Source of the DNA: Carboxylicivirga sediminis
GTDB lineage: Bacteria > Bacteroidota > Bacteroidia > Bacteroidales > Marinilabiliaceae
DNA: 64,000 nucleotides
Direction of reading: 5' to 3'
NCBI RefSeq assembly: GCF_018156225.1
Contig: NZ_JAGTAR010000012.1
Span: 78,778-142,777, forward strand
The position numbers were made by a program, and so were the translations under genes. This document shows, one piece after another, positions 26,538 to 36,004 of this stretch. Numbering within the stretch: the stretch's first letter is position 1; each line of letters begins with the position of its first letter. The notes beneath the pieces were generated by a model, which ran no database searches, was not told the origin of the DNA, and saw only the letters and a list, made by a program, of their open reading frames with translations.

Positions 26538-27935
26538 CTATTTGAGTTGCTGCTTCGCCAATGATAAGCAAACCTCCCTGCTTGGGGCCGATACATTAAT
26601 CACACTATAGGCTGCCTCACCATTTATAGCCGCCATTCTCCATGTGAACTGACTGCAAGTATGCTGAAGGCCATTGGAATACCACCAGCACGAATACAAC
26701 ACCGGTTCTCCTTCTTTGTGTAATTCAAAAGTAAATACCTCATGATGATTGATTTGCACCATATTCTCATTTGCTATTTGATAACCACTACCTCGCCAGC
26801 AAATAAACGGATGATGATCGGCACCCAGAAAAAATGCCGGAGGCTTTACATACACTAAAGCATTGTTGTTGCTGTACTTCACTACACCATCTTTTGTAAT
26901 ACTTTGTTGCATATCAGGTAAGTTAAGAGATGGTGTTCCACCTTGGGTGTGAACATGATTCTGGCGCACCAAGGCTGATCCTGCTACCAGTAGCAATAGA
27001 AAAATTACCTTTCGAAAGGTGACTTGCTTGATGACAGGCGCCTCATGCCCTTTCTCACTATACAACGGCTGCATATAAACAGCCAACAGAACCAGAGGCA
27101 AGCAAATATTGATGCTAAACACCAACAGGCCAATTATCTCGTGTATAAAGGTACCAGGCATGGCTCTCAAAATTACTGTAAGGATGATCCGTGATATGTT
27201 GCCGCATATCACCAATAGCAAAGTTGCCAATAGAAATAATAAACAAGGGAAAATAGCAATACGTTTATTATATCGCCGGGCTATAAAGGCCAACGAACTA
27301 ATCGCAACAATTAGAGCCGCAGAAAGCATGTTAAGTCCCATACACTCCGGAGCAACAGTAAAACTCACGTCATCCATTACCAGACTATTTCCAGCCAATT
27401 CGATGGACGGAAATATAAGTGCCAATATCTTGCCTGCCAGACGGGTTAAAAATAAACGTATTGAAAAGCTGAACACCTGAAATAAATACTGAAAAGCAGG
27501 AGTACTTATACCCGCCAATACATAGGACAGCAGGCCTGGTTGTTTCGGTGTTAGCATCAAAGTGAGCAGTAAAGAAAGGGTAAAACCTATATAAAAAGCG
27601 CTATATACATGTGTCAGGTAAAACAGACCTAAAAACAAGGCTGATGCTACAAACGTAAATCCTGTATATCGCCTCGCCCTGTTGTTACCTAGTGTTAATG
27701 GTAAGGTGACAAAAAAGAGTATTTGCTCTAAACTTAATCCACCATAAGCAGCAAACACAGGAGTGGCAGCCAGTATTAGCAAAGCAATCTGCATATAAGC
27801 CTTGTAATGGCATATCTTTAATGCCTTTATCCAAAGAAGCCTTATGGTTTCGATGGTATTGGCCAGCTTAATACACAAACCAGGATGATTTAAGCACAAT
27901 ATTATGGCCAGCTGCCTGACATAACGATAGATCAT
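26538..27935 (-). CDS. xrtN: exosortase XrtN
   Basis: This is a 465-residue polytopic membrane protein of the exosortase/archaeosortase family, the transpeptidase-like enzymes that process PEP-CTERM-type sorting signals. The catalytic triad is in place: Cys198 (APECMGLN), Arg249 (GNISRIILTVIL) and His265 (IHEIIGLLVF), each within or next to a membrane helix. A C-terminal soluble domain follows the last helix. The ATG lies directly after the stop of the VIT-domain gene, which encodes its presumed only target. This arrangement of an exosortase and one VIT-domain protein is what I know as the XrtN system of Bacteroidota. Confidence 0.88.
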   Translation of the reverse strand: MIYRYVRQLAIILCLNHPGLCIKLANTIETIRLLWIKALKICHYKAYMQIALLILAATPVFAAYGGLSLEQILFFVTLPLTLGNNRARRYTGFTFVASALFLGLFYLTHVYSAFYIGFTLSLLLTLMLTPKQPGLLSYVLAGISTPAFQYLFQVFSFSIRLFLTRLAGKILALIFPSIELAGNSLVMDDVSFTVAPECMGLNMLSAALIVAISSLAFIARRYNKRIAIFPCLLFLLATLLLVICGNISRIILTVILRAMPGTFIHEIIGLLVFSINICLPLVLLAVYMQPLYSEKGHEAPVIKQVTFRKVIFLLLLVAGSALVRQNHVHTQGGTPSLNLPDMQQSITKDGVVKYSNNNALVYVKPPAFFLGADHHPFICWRGSGYQIANENMVQINHHEVFTFELHKEGEPVLYSCWWYSNGLQHTCSQFTWRMAAINGEAAYSVINVSAPSREVCLSLAKQQLK

Positions 27936-27936
27936 A

Positions 27937-30423
27937 CTACAACTTAAATTTAAAATACATCAGTGCAATTACTGCCAGAACAACCGCTATCAGTGCCCAT
28001 TCATGGGGTTCGGGTACAGCTCCAGAGTCCTTCAGACTGGCATTTTTCACACTATTGGTACTCTCGTCAATATCAAATCGGTCGTAATCCTGCAACGTTT
28101 CAAGCACTATTAAGCTCGACACTGGTGATACAACAAAAGCTTCATCGAACAAATCATAAATAGTATCACCTATCTCATCTGCATTATTTAAAAACAAATG
28201 TCCGGCTTGCTGAATGATCGCATGATAATTATATAAGCGCAACAAGTGTGAGGGAGCACCGGTATCTGCTGCTTGTGCTGATACAATCGGGCTTTTGACA
28301 ATCATCATTTCAGAATTAGCCAATATTACCGCTTTCTCGCTCTCAGGATAGCTTTTGTACCAGGATTCAATACTGCGCTCTTTCGCCTGCCTGGTTTTTA
28401 ATACCTGACAATTCAATAATTTGTACTGCTCTAGACTCGCAATATAGTCAGACTTCATACCATCCACTACCAAACAGGCTATTGACTGCTGGTAATGACT
28501 CAGCGATAAGGTTAAATCATCATAAAACTCAGAACCACTTAATTCCGAAGGAATGGGCGCATTCTTTTGACCCTTCGTAATCAATAATGCCCCGCTGACC
28601 TTGGTCAGCTTATGCACCGGGAATACACTAAAAGTATGCCGGGCCAATTGTTGATATATCGAATCAAGCGATGCCAGCTCCAACTGCTGAAACCGGTCAG
28701 TGTAAACATACACCGGCCTGTCCTGTGCCGATAGCAGGTAGAATTGCACCTCTTCCAATGTCCATTGGCTGTTTACATCGAGGTAGATAGCTGATGGATT
28801 TAAGTTGGTTCCGCCAGTGAGTGTTTTCAGGCAATAACTTTGATTGTTAAACGCAAAGTGTTTTGTACTTAGGGGTTGCAGCGGGATTTTCACTTGCCAG
28901 CTATTCAGTGGCCGTCCGCTGTAGAGGTATTGGTTGGCTGCTTTTAGCTTAAATCCGTTTGGTACTTTCGCCGTTTTTGAATCGCCTACTATTTTTAAAT
29001 GCACCATCTCTGTTGCACCTCTGTTATCAGGCCCAGCTATCTGCATGTTTTCAAGCACCAGTGATCCGTTATCAACTGCCATCGGTATGGTAATACCCAC
29101 CTTCACGCGCCTTGACTCAACGGGTGTGCATGGAAAAATAGTGGCGGTCAGCCGGTTGCCTTCCTGCCAGTGCAACACAACCGGGTCACGTCTCTCAACA
29201 CCAACCACCTGACGATAAGCTGTCGCTGCTTTTTTCCTGGTTGTGAGGCGCGACTGCTCCTCTTTACCATTTATCCACAGTGACAATGACGAAGCTACCG
29301 CACCCTCTGGCAAATAAAACGTAAGCAGGGCCTCCTGCCGGCTGCGTTCATGTTGATGGGTATTTTCAATCCAAAATGTTTGTTCGGAGTATGCCAGACG
29401 GTATGCTGGATAAACGCGCATATCAGTTATTTTCTTGCTTATTCTTAAATCACGTCCTGACCACAGTTTCTCATATGCATAATGTCTTGTATCAGCGCTG
29501 GTTGATAAGATTTTCACCTTCTCCTCCTTGCTTAAGTCTAAATCACCTATCCTCGCACCAGCCAAGGCCACTAAAGGATCGTGTACACGTATTTCAGAGA
29601 ACGAACCACGGTTAAAATCGAAGCCCCACCAGTCATCTGAAAACTTTTCATACAGCAGTCCTAATCCAATAACCCGCCTGGCCCAAAAGGATGATTCGCA
29701 TTTTTGAGCATACTGCACCCACTCAGGTAACTCCAGGCTTTCATTCAGTATGATGTCTCCCTGGGCACTGGTAATTTTCTCATTCTGGTAGGCAAATAAC
29801 CCAATATAAACCCCAACGACCAGTACTGCCGACAAAAAGCCTGTCCAGAACCAACCAGGCATTCGATTGGGTGATTTACCGGCCAGTACATAGCGCAATT
29901 GGGTAATCAGTATGATCATCGGTACCGCCAGGTGTATGGATATGCCCAGTAAAATAAGGCCAAAGACTGCAAGCAGCATGGTTGGCAAAAGAACAATCGA
30001 ATAATAGAGTATTATCAGAAACAATACACCAGACAAAAACCACAAAGCCTTCCTCATATACATTGGTAAACCATTTGGATACCCTGTTAATACAAATGCC
30101 AACAACAAAGGAATCAATCCCAACTCCAACCAAAGTGGGGCCTTGGCAAAAACATGCACATCTTTATTCAGTGTGAAACAGCTAATCAGTAACAAGGCCA
30201 GCAATATGTGCCAGTTCATACGCGGCCTAACCAACCTGAAGATGTTGGTATTAACAGGTTTATCAAAGAACGAAATAAAGAAGTATGCCACGGCAAGTAC
30301 ATAATTAATTAATGACCATCCATTAAGTGTATTCTGGGATTGTGGCACCCAATAATAGATGAGCACACTTAGGGACATCATAGTCAGCCCTATTTGCTGT
30401 GCCAAAGTAAGTTTTGTTTTCAT
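27937..30423 (-). CDS. XrtN-system VIT domain protein with PEP-CTERM-like tail
   Basis: This is an 828-residue protein. Several membrane helices occupy the first ~230 residues, then come a long extracytoplasmic part with a VIT domain (strands around MRVYPAYRLAYSEQTFWIEN to ESRRVKVGITIPM) and a C-terminal sorting signal: a PEP motif (GAVPEPHEW), a hydrophobic helix (ALIAVVLAVIALMYF) and a short basic end (KFKL). This is the exosortase recognition layout. The start at 30423 is preferred over the longer frame from 30456, because the latter would run through the 26-nt regulatory motif. The exosortase gene begins 1 nt after the stop. Function beyond being the sorted protein is unknown. Confidence 0.85.
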   Translation of the reverse strand: MKTKLTLAQQIGLTMMSLSVLIYYWVPQSQNTLNGWSLINYVLAVAYFFISFFDKPVNTNIFRLVRPRMNWHILLALLLISCFTLNKDVHVFAKAPLWLELGLIPLLLAFVLTGYPNGLPMYMRKALWFLSGVLFLIILYYSIVLLPTMLLAVFGLILLGISIHLAVPMIILITQLRYVLAGKSPNRMPGWFWTGFLSAVLVVGVYIGLFAYQNEKITSAQGDIILNESLELPEWVQYAQKCESSFWARRVIGLGLLYEKFSDDWWGFDFNRGSFSEIRVHDPLVALAGARIGDLDLSKEEKVKILSTSADTRHYAYEKLWSGRDLRISKKITDMRVYPAYRLAYSEQTFWIENTHQHERSRQEALLTFYLPEGAVASSLSLWINGKEEQSRLTTRKKAATAYRQVVGVERRDPVVLHWQEGNRLTATIFPCTPVESRRVKVGITIPMAVDNGSLVLENMQIAGPDNRGATEMVHLKIVGDSKTAKVPNGFKLKAANQYLYSGRPLNSWQVKIPLQPLSTKHFAFNNQSYCLKTLTGGTNLNPSAIYLDVNSQWTLEEVQFYLLSAQDRPVYVYTDRFQQLELASLDSIYQQLARHTFSVFPVHKLTKVSGALLITKGQKNAPIPSELSGSEFYDDLTLSLSHYQQSIACLVVDGMKSDYIASLEQYKLLNCQVLKTRQAKERSIESWYKSYPESEKAVILANSEMMIVKSPIVSAQAADTGAPSHLLRLYNYHAIIQQAGHLFLNNADEIGDTIYDLFDEAFVVSPVSSLIVLETLQDYDRFDIDESTNSVKNASLKDSGAVPEPHEWALIAVVLAVIALMYFKFKL

Positions 30424-30433
30424 CGATATATAA

Positions 30434-30459
30434 TTTAAAAGTACTTTGTATTTCAAAGT
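30434..30459 (-). promoter_or_regulatory. XrtN-cluster operator, copy 2
   Basis: This 26-nt site reads on the reverse strand as ACTTTGAAATACAAAG followed by TACTTTTAAA. It is 24 of 26 identical to the site at 31435-31460. The CTTTG...CAAAG half-sites form an inverted repeat and a third, related half-site (ACTTTTAAA) follows. It lies 10 nt upstream of the VIT-protein ATG and 16 nt after the winged-helix gene. Confidence 0.75.
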
Positions 30460-30475
30460 GTATGAATAAAAAAAA

Positions 30476-30778
30476 TTATTGCTTTACATTACTAATTAAA
30501 TTATTGAGGCCATCGAGATGTTTCTGAAACAACTGACGCCCCAGTGGAGTGGCTTCATAACTGGTTTTTGGTTTCCGTCCAACAAACTGTTTATGCACAA
30601 TAATTAAATCATGCTTTTCAAGCGCTTTAATATGGCTGGCCAGGTTGCCGTCTGAGGCATCCAAATATTCTTTTAATGCATTGAAGTCGACCTTGTCGTT
30701 GACCATTAATACAGCCATAATACCCAAACGTAAACGACTGTCAAACAGTTTGCTCAAATTATCAATTATATGCTTCAT
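30476..30778 (-). CDS. winged-helix transcriptional regulator of the XrtN cluster
   Basis: This is a 100-residue MarR/ArsR-like winged-helix protein: MAVLMVNDKVDFNALKEYL forms helices 1-2, ASDGNLASHIKALEKHDLIIV the recognition helix and wing entry, and PKTSYEATPLGRQLFQKHL the wing and last helix. There is no effector domain. It sits between the membrane-protein gene and the VIT-protein gene, and both of those are preceded by near-identical inverted-repeat motifs, so it is the obvious candidate to bind them. It could repress or activate. Confidence 0.88.
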   Translation of the reverse strand: MKHIIDNLSKLFDSRLRLGIMAVLMVNDKVDFNALKEYLDASDGNLASHIKALEKHDLIIVHKQFVGRKPKTSYEATPLGRQLFQKHLDGLNNLISNVKQ

Positions 30779-30795
30779 TATTCCAAATCAGTCAG

Positions 30796-31434
30796 TTATA
30801 CTTTTTCATGTTTGGCATACATCAGCAGTCCATATACTATATGCAGCAAACCAAAACCAAACAACCAAAATAGTATACCATAGCCTATAAAATACAGACT
30901 AACTAATCCCAATACGATTTCGGAAATACCTAAATAGCGGATTTCGCGGTGTGTATAGCGACTGGCATTTAACAAAGCCAGACCATAAAAAACGAGTGTA
31001 GTTGATGCGAGAAGGTATAATTCGCCATGATAAATTAAAGCCAGGCAAAATAAACCGCCTGCTATCAGAGGCAAAAATAAGTTAATCAGAAAGTTTTTGG
31101 TTGATGCATCCCATATCTTAAGCCCTTTCTTCTGACTGTTTTGCCACGTAAAGAAAAATGCAGTTCCAATGGCAAATACCAATGTAAACGCAGCAACCAT
31201 AAGCAGGTGGAGGAATGTTTGACTGTTAACAGGCAGAGCTAAAAAATGGTTGGTGACGGTAACAGGTGTAGCGAAGGTGCCATTGCCAATATACCACCAG
31301 GCATAGCTACCACACAAAATAGCCACACTGCCAGCTGCAACACCTGATAAGCCACTCAATGATAAACAACGGCTGGAACGTTCCATTAAGGATTTGATTT
31401 CTGTCAACTGGTTTAAATGCTCTTGTGTATTCAT
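30796..31434 (-). CDS. multi-pass membrane protein of the XrtN cluster
   Basis: This is a 212-residue protein with about six membrane helices in two groups, starting after a cytoplasmic helix (MNTQEHLNQLTEIKSLMERSSR). It has no catalytic motif. Membrane proteins of this kind are frequently encoded next to a small winged-helix regulator in Bacteroidota, so it may act as a membrane partner or sensor for the regulator at 30476-30778, 17 nt downstream. It is the first gene of the four-gene cluster, and the 26-nt motif abuts its start codon. Confidence 0.75.
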   Translation of the reverse strand: MNTQEHLNQLTEIKSLMERSSRCLSLSGLSGVAAGSVAILCGSYAWWYIGNGTFATPVTVTNHFLALPVNSQTFLHLLMVAAFTLVFAIGTAFFFTWQNSQKKGLKIWDASTKNFLINLFLPLIAGGLFCLALIYHGELYLLASTTLVFYGLALLNASRYTHREIRYLGISEIVLGLVSLYFIGYGILFWLFGFGLLHIVYGLLMYAKHEKV

Positions 31435-31460
31435 TTTAAAAGTTCTTTGAATTTCAAAGT
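31435..31460 (-). promoter_or_regulatory. XrtN-cluster operator, copy 1
   Basis: On the reverse strand it reads ACTTTGAAATTCAAAG followed by AACTTTTAAA, directly before the ATG at 31434. CTTTGAA-A-TTCAAAG is a perfect 7-1-7 inverted repeat. It shares 24 of 26 bases with the copy at 30434-30459. Confidence 0.75.
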
Positions 31461-31593
31461 AATTAAATGATTTTGAATATTACAAGTAATATTTGAAACT
31501 TTTAAAAGAAAACCACAACAAAGGACATATTAACCAATTGAACATGATTCACAACCATTCCAGATATTTAGAGTTGTTCACATCTGTCGAGCA

Positions 31594-33429
31594 TTATAGC
31601 TTAATAAACCGCCCAATAGAATTATTGAAGCGAATAATGTACATTCCTTGTACTAAATCAGCTACATTAATCCTTTGTCCTGTATAGTTTATTGACTTAA
31701 TTAGAGTGCCGTCAATCGCATAAATTTGAACGCTTCCCTTGTGCATGGGCTGAATTGTAATATAAGACTCTGCAGGATTAGGATATACAGTAAAATCATT
31801 GCTTGCAACAGAAACAGGCAGGCTGGTGACCAATGTATTTTCACGCGATAGTACTTTAGAGTTTACAATCCGTTTTTCAAAAGCACCCCAGCTAATATCC
31901 ATTGCTGCACCTAAGGTTATTACATCCACAGTAGAATTAAAATAGTGGCGCACGCTATGTGACAGGTTTTGAAGAGCTGCGATATCTTCTGAGTAACTGA
32001 AACCATATTCAAAGCCTATGTGAGGGTAAAAGCAATATGACAGCTTATTTCCTAATTGAAATGCATCTGAACCATTGATGGTATATGTAACATCAACATA
32101 TCCCTGCTCCCAATAAGCCGAATTATTGATGCTGATACTTATTGATGGTAATCCTATTTCATCGTTACTGAACAGGACTCTCCGCTCCTCTTCCTTCAGT
32201 TGAATGCCAGCTTTATCATAAAACCTAAAAACCAGTTCAATATCTTTTCCGGAAGTTGACTCCAATTGCAAATATTCCTTCAAATAATTATTATCAACTA
32301 TCCTATCCAGCATGACCAAATCATCAATGTAAACCTGCATTCGCCCAATGCCATCATTTACAAACACTTCAACAGGAATGGATGTACCATATACCTCACC
32401 ATTACGGGGTTCTGTAATAATAGCACGCTGATAATCATGTATGACATTCCAGGCAGGACGTTCGGTCCCTACCGCATCGCTTAGTGACGAATATTCTACT
32501 AAGCCAAACCACTCTTCTGCAGCATCATCGTGTACATATTCATTGCCGGCTTTCCACCATCCATCGGCATAGTTAAACACACATGAACCTGCGGCACCTC
32601 CATTCACCAATGATTGATACATGTGTAATACTCCATTGGTCTGTTCTGAAAGAGTATTACCTCCATAACCCCAATTTCCAGGTCCCGATGGTGAAACTGA
32701 CAATCCATACTCACTTATAATCAATGGTTGTTCTGGCTGATTCAAAGTTCTTAAATATGCAATATAATCCTGGTATTCATACAGATAATTGACTGTAACC
32801 GGATTGTACACATAAACATTAAATGCTTTAAAATCAAATATGCCCGAATCGATATACGTTCCATTACAGGTATTAGATATGCTGACTGGTCGTCCGGGAT
32901 GACCGGAGTGAATTATTTGAACTAACTGTTGCCATAAATCTGTTGTTTCGGTGTAACCAGAATCAAAAATTGTGGCTGGAGATGGCTCATTCATTATGAG
33001 ATATGCAATAATATTACCATAATCCTTAGAGTAGCTGAGCACATCCCTTACTATGTTTTCAGCTTCATTTATAAAGACAGGATCAGAAAAATCACCATGC
33101 GGATCAATCCATATGCCCATAATAATTTTAATGTCATAGGCAGCAATTACATCAAGTTCTTCTTTGGTAAAGGGAGCCCAGGTGCGTATCGTATTAAAAC
33201 CACCCGCCAGAATACGCTGGATATCATTATGAATCTGCTCTGGCGAGAATGTCTTTTGCCAGGGAAGCTGCCCGGGCAATGCACCAAGCTCATAACCAAC
33301 ACCTTTGACGAAAAACTTTTCACCATCTATATAAAAAAAATTGTCTTTAAGTTCAACTGTTTGAGCCTTGGTGTACGATGTAAAAACACCAAGAAATAAC
33401 AGACTCAATATGCATAAATTAATCCTCAT
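31594..33429 (-). CDS. secreted glycoside hydrolase with type IX secretion tail
   Basis: This is a 611-residue exported protein. A signal peptide (to SYTKA) precedes a TIM-barrel domain at about 25-330 with a GH5/GH2-like clan-A arrangement: the acid/base motif NEPSPA on one strand and the nucleophile motif ISEYGLS on another. Beta-sandwich modules follow, then a C-terminal secretion domain (FTVYPNPAESYITIQP ... GMYIIRFNNSIGRFIKL), the Por_Secre_tail type recognised by the type IX secretion system. It therefore acts at the cell surface or outside. Barrel features recall beta-1,3-glucanases or transglycosidases, but the exact family is uncertain. It stands alone, with no sugar importer beside it. 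Confidence 0.8.
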   Translation of the reverse strand: MRINLCILSLLFLGVFTSYTKAQTVELKDNFFYIDGEKFFVKGVGYELGALPGQLPWQKTFSPEQIHNDIQRILAGGFNTIRTWAPFTKEELDVIAAYDIKIIMGIWIDPHGDFSDPVFINEAENIVRDVLSYSKDYGNIIAYLIMNEPSPATIFDSGYTETTDLWQQLVQIIHSGHPGRPVSISNTCNGTYIDSGIFDFKAFNVYVYNPVTVNYLYEYQDYIAYLRTLNQPEQPLIISEYGLSVSPSGPGNWGYGGNTLSEQTNGVLHMYQSLVNGGAAGSCVFNYADGWWKAGNEYVHDDAAEEWFGLVEYSSLSDAVGTERPAWNVIHDYQRAIITEPRNGEVYGTSIPVEVFVNDGIGRMQVYIDDLVMLDRIVDNNYLKEYLQLESTSGKDIELVFRFYDKAGIQLKEEERRVLFSNDEIGLPSISISINNSAYWEQGYVDVTYTINGSDAFQLGNKLSYCFYPHIGFEYGFSYSEDIAALQNLSHSVRHYFNSTVDVITLGAAMDISWGAFEKRIVNSKVLSRENTLVTSLPVSVASNDFTVYPNPAESYITIQPMHKGSVQIYAIDGTLIKSINYTGQRINVADLVQGMYIIRFNNSIGRFIKL

Positions 33430-33477
33430 AAAATCACACTTTCTGCAAATTAAGGATTATTTACTGATTGCCCAATT

Positions 33478-35958
33478 TCACTTACGTTTAACCCCTCTTA
33501 CAGCATCTGCTTCTATAGGATTATCGGGCCAGTGATGTTTGGGGTACCTTACTTTAAGCTCCTTTTTTACCTCAAAATAGGCCTTGTTCCAAAAGCTATT
33601 TAAGTCATTGGTAATCTGCACCGGTTTAAAACCAGGCGATAGCAGGTGCAGTAATACATTCACTTGATTACCGCATACTCTTGGCGTATCAAGCATACCA
33701 AATACCTCTTGCAGGCGCACGGCCAATACAGGCGCCTCCCCATTGGCTTTATATTCGAGTTTGATATTGGAACCACTAGGTACCTTAATACGCTCTGGGG
33801 CCAGCTCATCAAGCAAACCTTGCAGTTCATAACTCAGGTGGTGCTGTAACACGCTTTTGAGATCAATCTTCTTTAGGTCGGCCGGCTTTTTAACATCATG
33901 CAGATAAGGACCTAACCAGTCTTCACAGGTCATCAATAATGTTTCTGTAGCAACATCAGGCCAGTGATGCAATTTATCCCAATGTTTCAGGCTCAGAACA
34001 CGATACTGCCATTGCTCCACCTCTTTACTAAAATTAAGGAGCCAGCTTCCCTCCTGCTTTAAGGCATCGCATATAGCACTGATTTTTAAATTCTCATCAT
34101 AATCATATAAAGGTTTACTTTGCAGTATGATACTACCTATTCGTAATTCTGTCACTGCTTTAAACCCACCGTTTTTAGTATCCCAGGTAATGGATGCCAT
34201 TGATTTCACCATTGGGGCCAAATCCTGCGGATTTAAAGGTGAAGCCAGAAAAATACGTCCCACACCATCACGGGCATTTACATTGGCTATAGCCAACCAG
34301 GCTTCGTGCGCCAAATCATCCTGATGACCAGCTGCCGCAATGCTCCCATTCGACAGTTTAAATTGTGCATTATTTCCTGGCTTGGCATGTGCAATGCGCT
34401 CAGGGTAAGCAAATACCAGCAATAATCCTGTTTCATATGGATCTACCGCGTTATTTTCTTCTTCAACTTTAAGGATCTTCCGGTATTGTTCAGCAATTTT
34501 GGCAATGCGCTTAAGCTTTTTGTTTTTCAGCTCACCACGTCTGTAGCGTCTCAAAGCCTCAATGCGTGTATTGATATCAATACCAGCTTCTTTCCCTAAG
34601 GGATCACGCTCTTCCAACAGAGCTGCTATGTCGCCAGCAAGAGCAGTTAAGCCCTCTTCTTCAGCCAGTAAGAGCATGTGTGCCAATCGAGGGTGACATG
34701 GTAAACCATGAATAGCCTTGCCATGTTCAGTAATGCGATTATTTTCCAGGGCCTCAAGCTGATGCAATAATTCCCTTGCCTGGGCTACATGCCCTTTAGG
34801 AGGTGGCGACAGCCAGGTAAGACGATTGATATCATTAACACCCCAACGTGCCATCTCAAGGACTAAAGAAGCTAAATCTGCCTCCTCAATCTCAGGCTTA
34901 CGATGAGCCTGCAGACGATTGTGTGTTGCTTTGGTCCACATACGGTAACACACCCCGGAACCAAGGCGTCCGGCCCGCCCAGCCCTCTGATCAGCTGAAT
35001 CCAGTGTTATATCAACAGTTTCCAACTTTGATAAGCCTGAATTAGGATTAAAGCGCAAGGTGCGGCTAAAACCACAATCCACTACCACGCTAATACCTTC
35101 AATGGTTAAGCTGGTTTCAGCAATTGAAGTAGCCAGTATTATCTTACGTTTACCCTCTTTGTGCGGCATAATAGCCGCATACTGCTTATTGGGTGGTAGC
35201 TGACCATAGAGCGGATGAACAGATATAACAGGATGTGAGCGTTTTAGTAATATTTCGCATGCTTTTATTTCGGCTTCTCCTGGTAAAAAAACTAAAATAT
35301 CCCCGGTTTGCTCCTTCACGGCTTTTGACACCGTTTTAGCCGTCAATTCCGGTAAGAGCATCAAGTCACTATCACCACCATATAGTATTTCCACAGGAAA
35401 TTGTCTTCCCTGGCTTACAACAGAGGGCGCCTTTAGTAATTGGGTCAATTGTGGCATGTCAAGGGTAGCCGACATAATCATCAGGCGCAGATCAGAACGC
35501 AATACCTGCTGGGCCTCTCTGGCCAGGGCTAAAGCGGTATCCGCAAACAAACTCCGCTCATGAAACTCATCAAAAATTACCAGTCCCACACCCTCCAGAG
35601 CATTATCCTGCTGCAGCATGCGGGTCAGTATCCCTTCAGTAACCACTTCCAGTTGTGTACTTTCACCTATACAATTATCAAAACGTATGCGATACCCTAC
35701 TCGTTGCCCCACCTTTTCGCCTAATAATGCGGCCATACGCATGGCAATGGTTTTTGCGGCCAGGCGACGAGGTTCTAACATGATGATTTTTTGACCATTA
35801 AGCCAACTCTCTTCAAGTAAAACTAGTGGCAATAAGGTACTCTTGCCGGCACCAGGAGGTGCATTAACAATCAAGGTATTTGACGCCGATAAGTGTTTTT
35901 TCACATCGTCAATTACCTCAGTAATTGGCAAATCTATGTTATAGGGATTAAAATGCAC
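33478..35958 (-). CDS. hrpB: ATP-dependent helicase HrpB
   Basis: This is an 826-residue DEAH-type RNA helicase. In order: Walker A (NAPPGAGKSTLLPL), EPRRLAAKTIA (motif Ia), DEFHERS (motif II), SATLD (motif III), the helicase C domain (ATSIAETSLTIEGISVVVDCG; QRAGRAGR, motif VI), an HA2 domain, and the HrpB-specific C-terminal region ending with PKHHWPDNPIEADAVRGVKR. Length is normal for HrpB. The substrate RNA is not known for this group. It appears to be a single-gene unit. Confidence 0.95.
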   Translation of the reverse strand: MHFNPYNIDLPITEVIDDVKKHLSASNTLIVNAPPGAGKSTLLPLVLLEESWLNGQKIIMLEPRRLAAKTIAMRMAALLGEKVGQRVGYRIRFDNCIGESTQLEVVTEGILTRMLQQDNALEGVGLVIFDEFHERSLFADTALALAREAQQVLRSDLRLMIMSATLDMPQLTQLLKAPSVVSQGRQFPVEILYGGDSDLMLLPELTAKTVSKAVKEQTGDILVFLPGEAEIKACEILLKRSHPVISVHPLYGQLPPNKQYAAIMPHKEGKRKIILATSIAETSLTIEGISVVVDCGFSRTLRFNPNSGLSKLETVDITLDSADQRAGRAGRLGSGVCYRMWTKATHNRLQAHRKPEIEEADLASLVLEMARWGVNDINRLTWLSPPPKGHVAQARELLHQLEALENNRITEHGKAIHGLPCHPRLAHMLLLAEEEGLTALAGDIAALLEERDPLGKEAGIDINTRIEALRRYRRGELKNKKLKRIAKIAEQYRKILKVEEENNAVDPYETGLLLVFAYPERIAHAKPGNNAQFKLSNGSIAAAGHQDDLAHEAWLAIANVNARDGVGRIFLASPLNPQDLAPMVKSMASITWDTKNGGFKAVTELRIGSIILQSKPLYDYDENLKISAICDALKQEGSWLLNFSKEVEQWQYRVLSLKHWDKLHHWPDVATETLLMTCEDWLGPYLHDVKKPADLKKIDLKSVLQHHLSYELQGLLDELAPERIKVPSGSNIKLEYKANGEAPVLAVRLQEVFGMLDTPRVCGNQVNVLLHLLSPGFKPVQITNDLNSFWNKAYFEVKKELKVRYPKHHWPDNPIEADAVRGVKRK

Positions 35959-36004
35959 AGCTTTATTATTAAAAGTGCAAAAGTAAATAAATCACTACGA
36001 AAAA

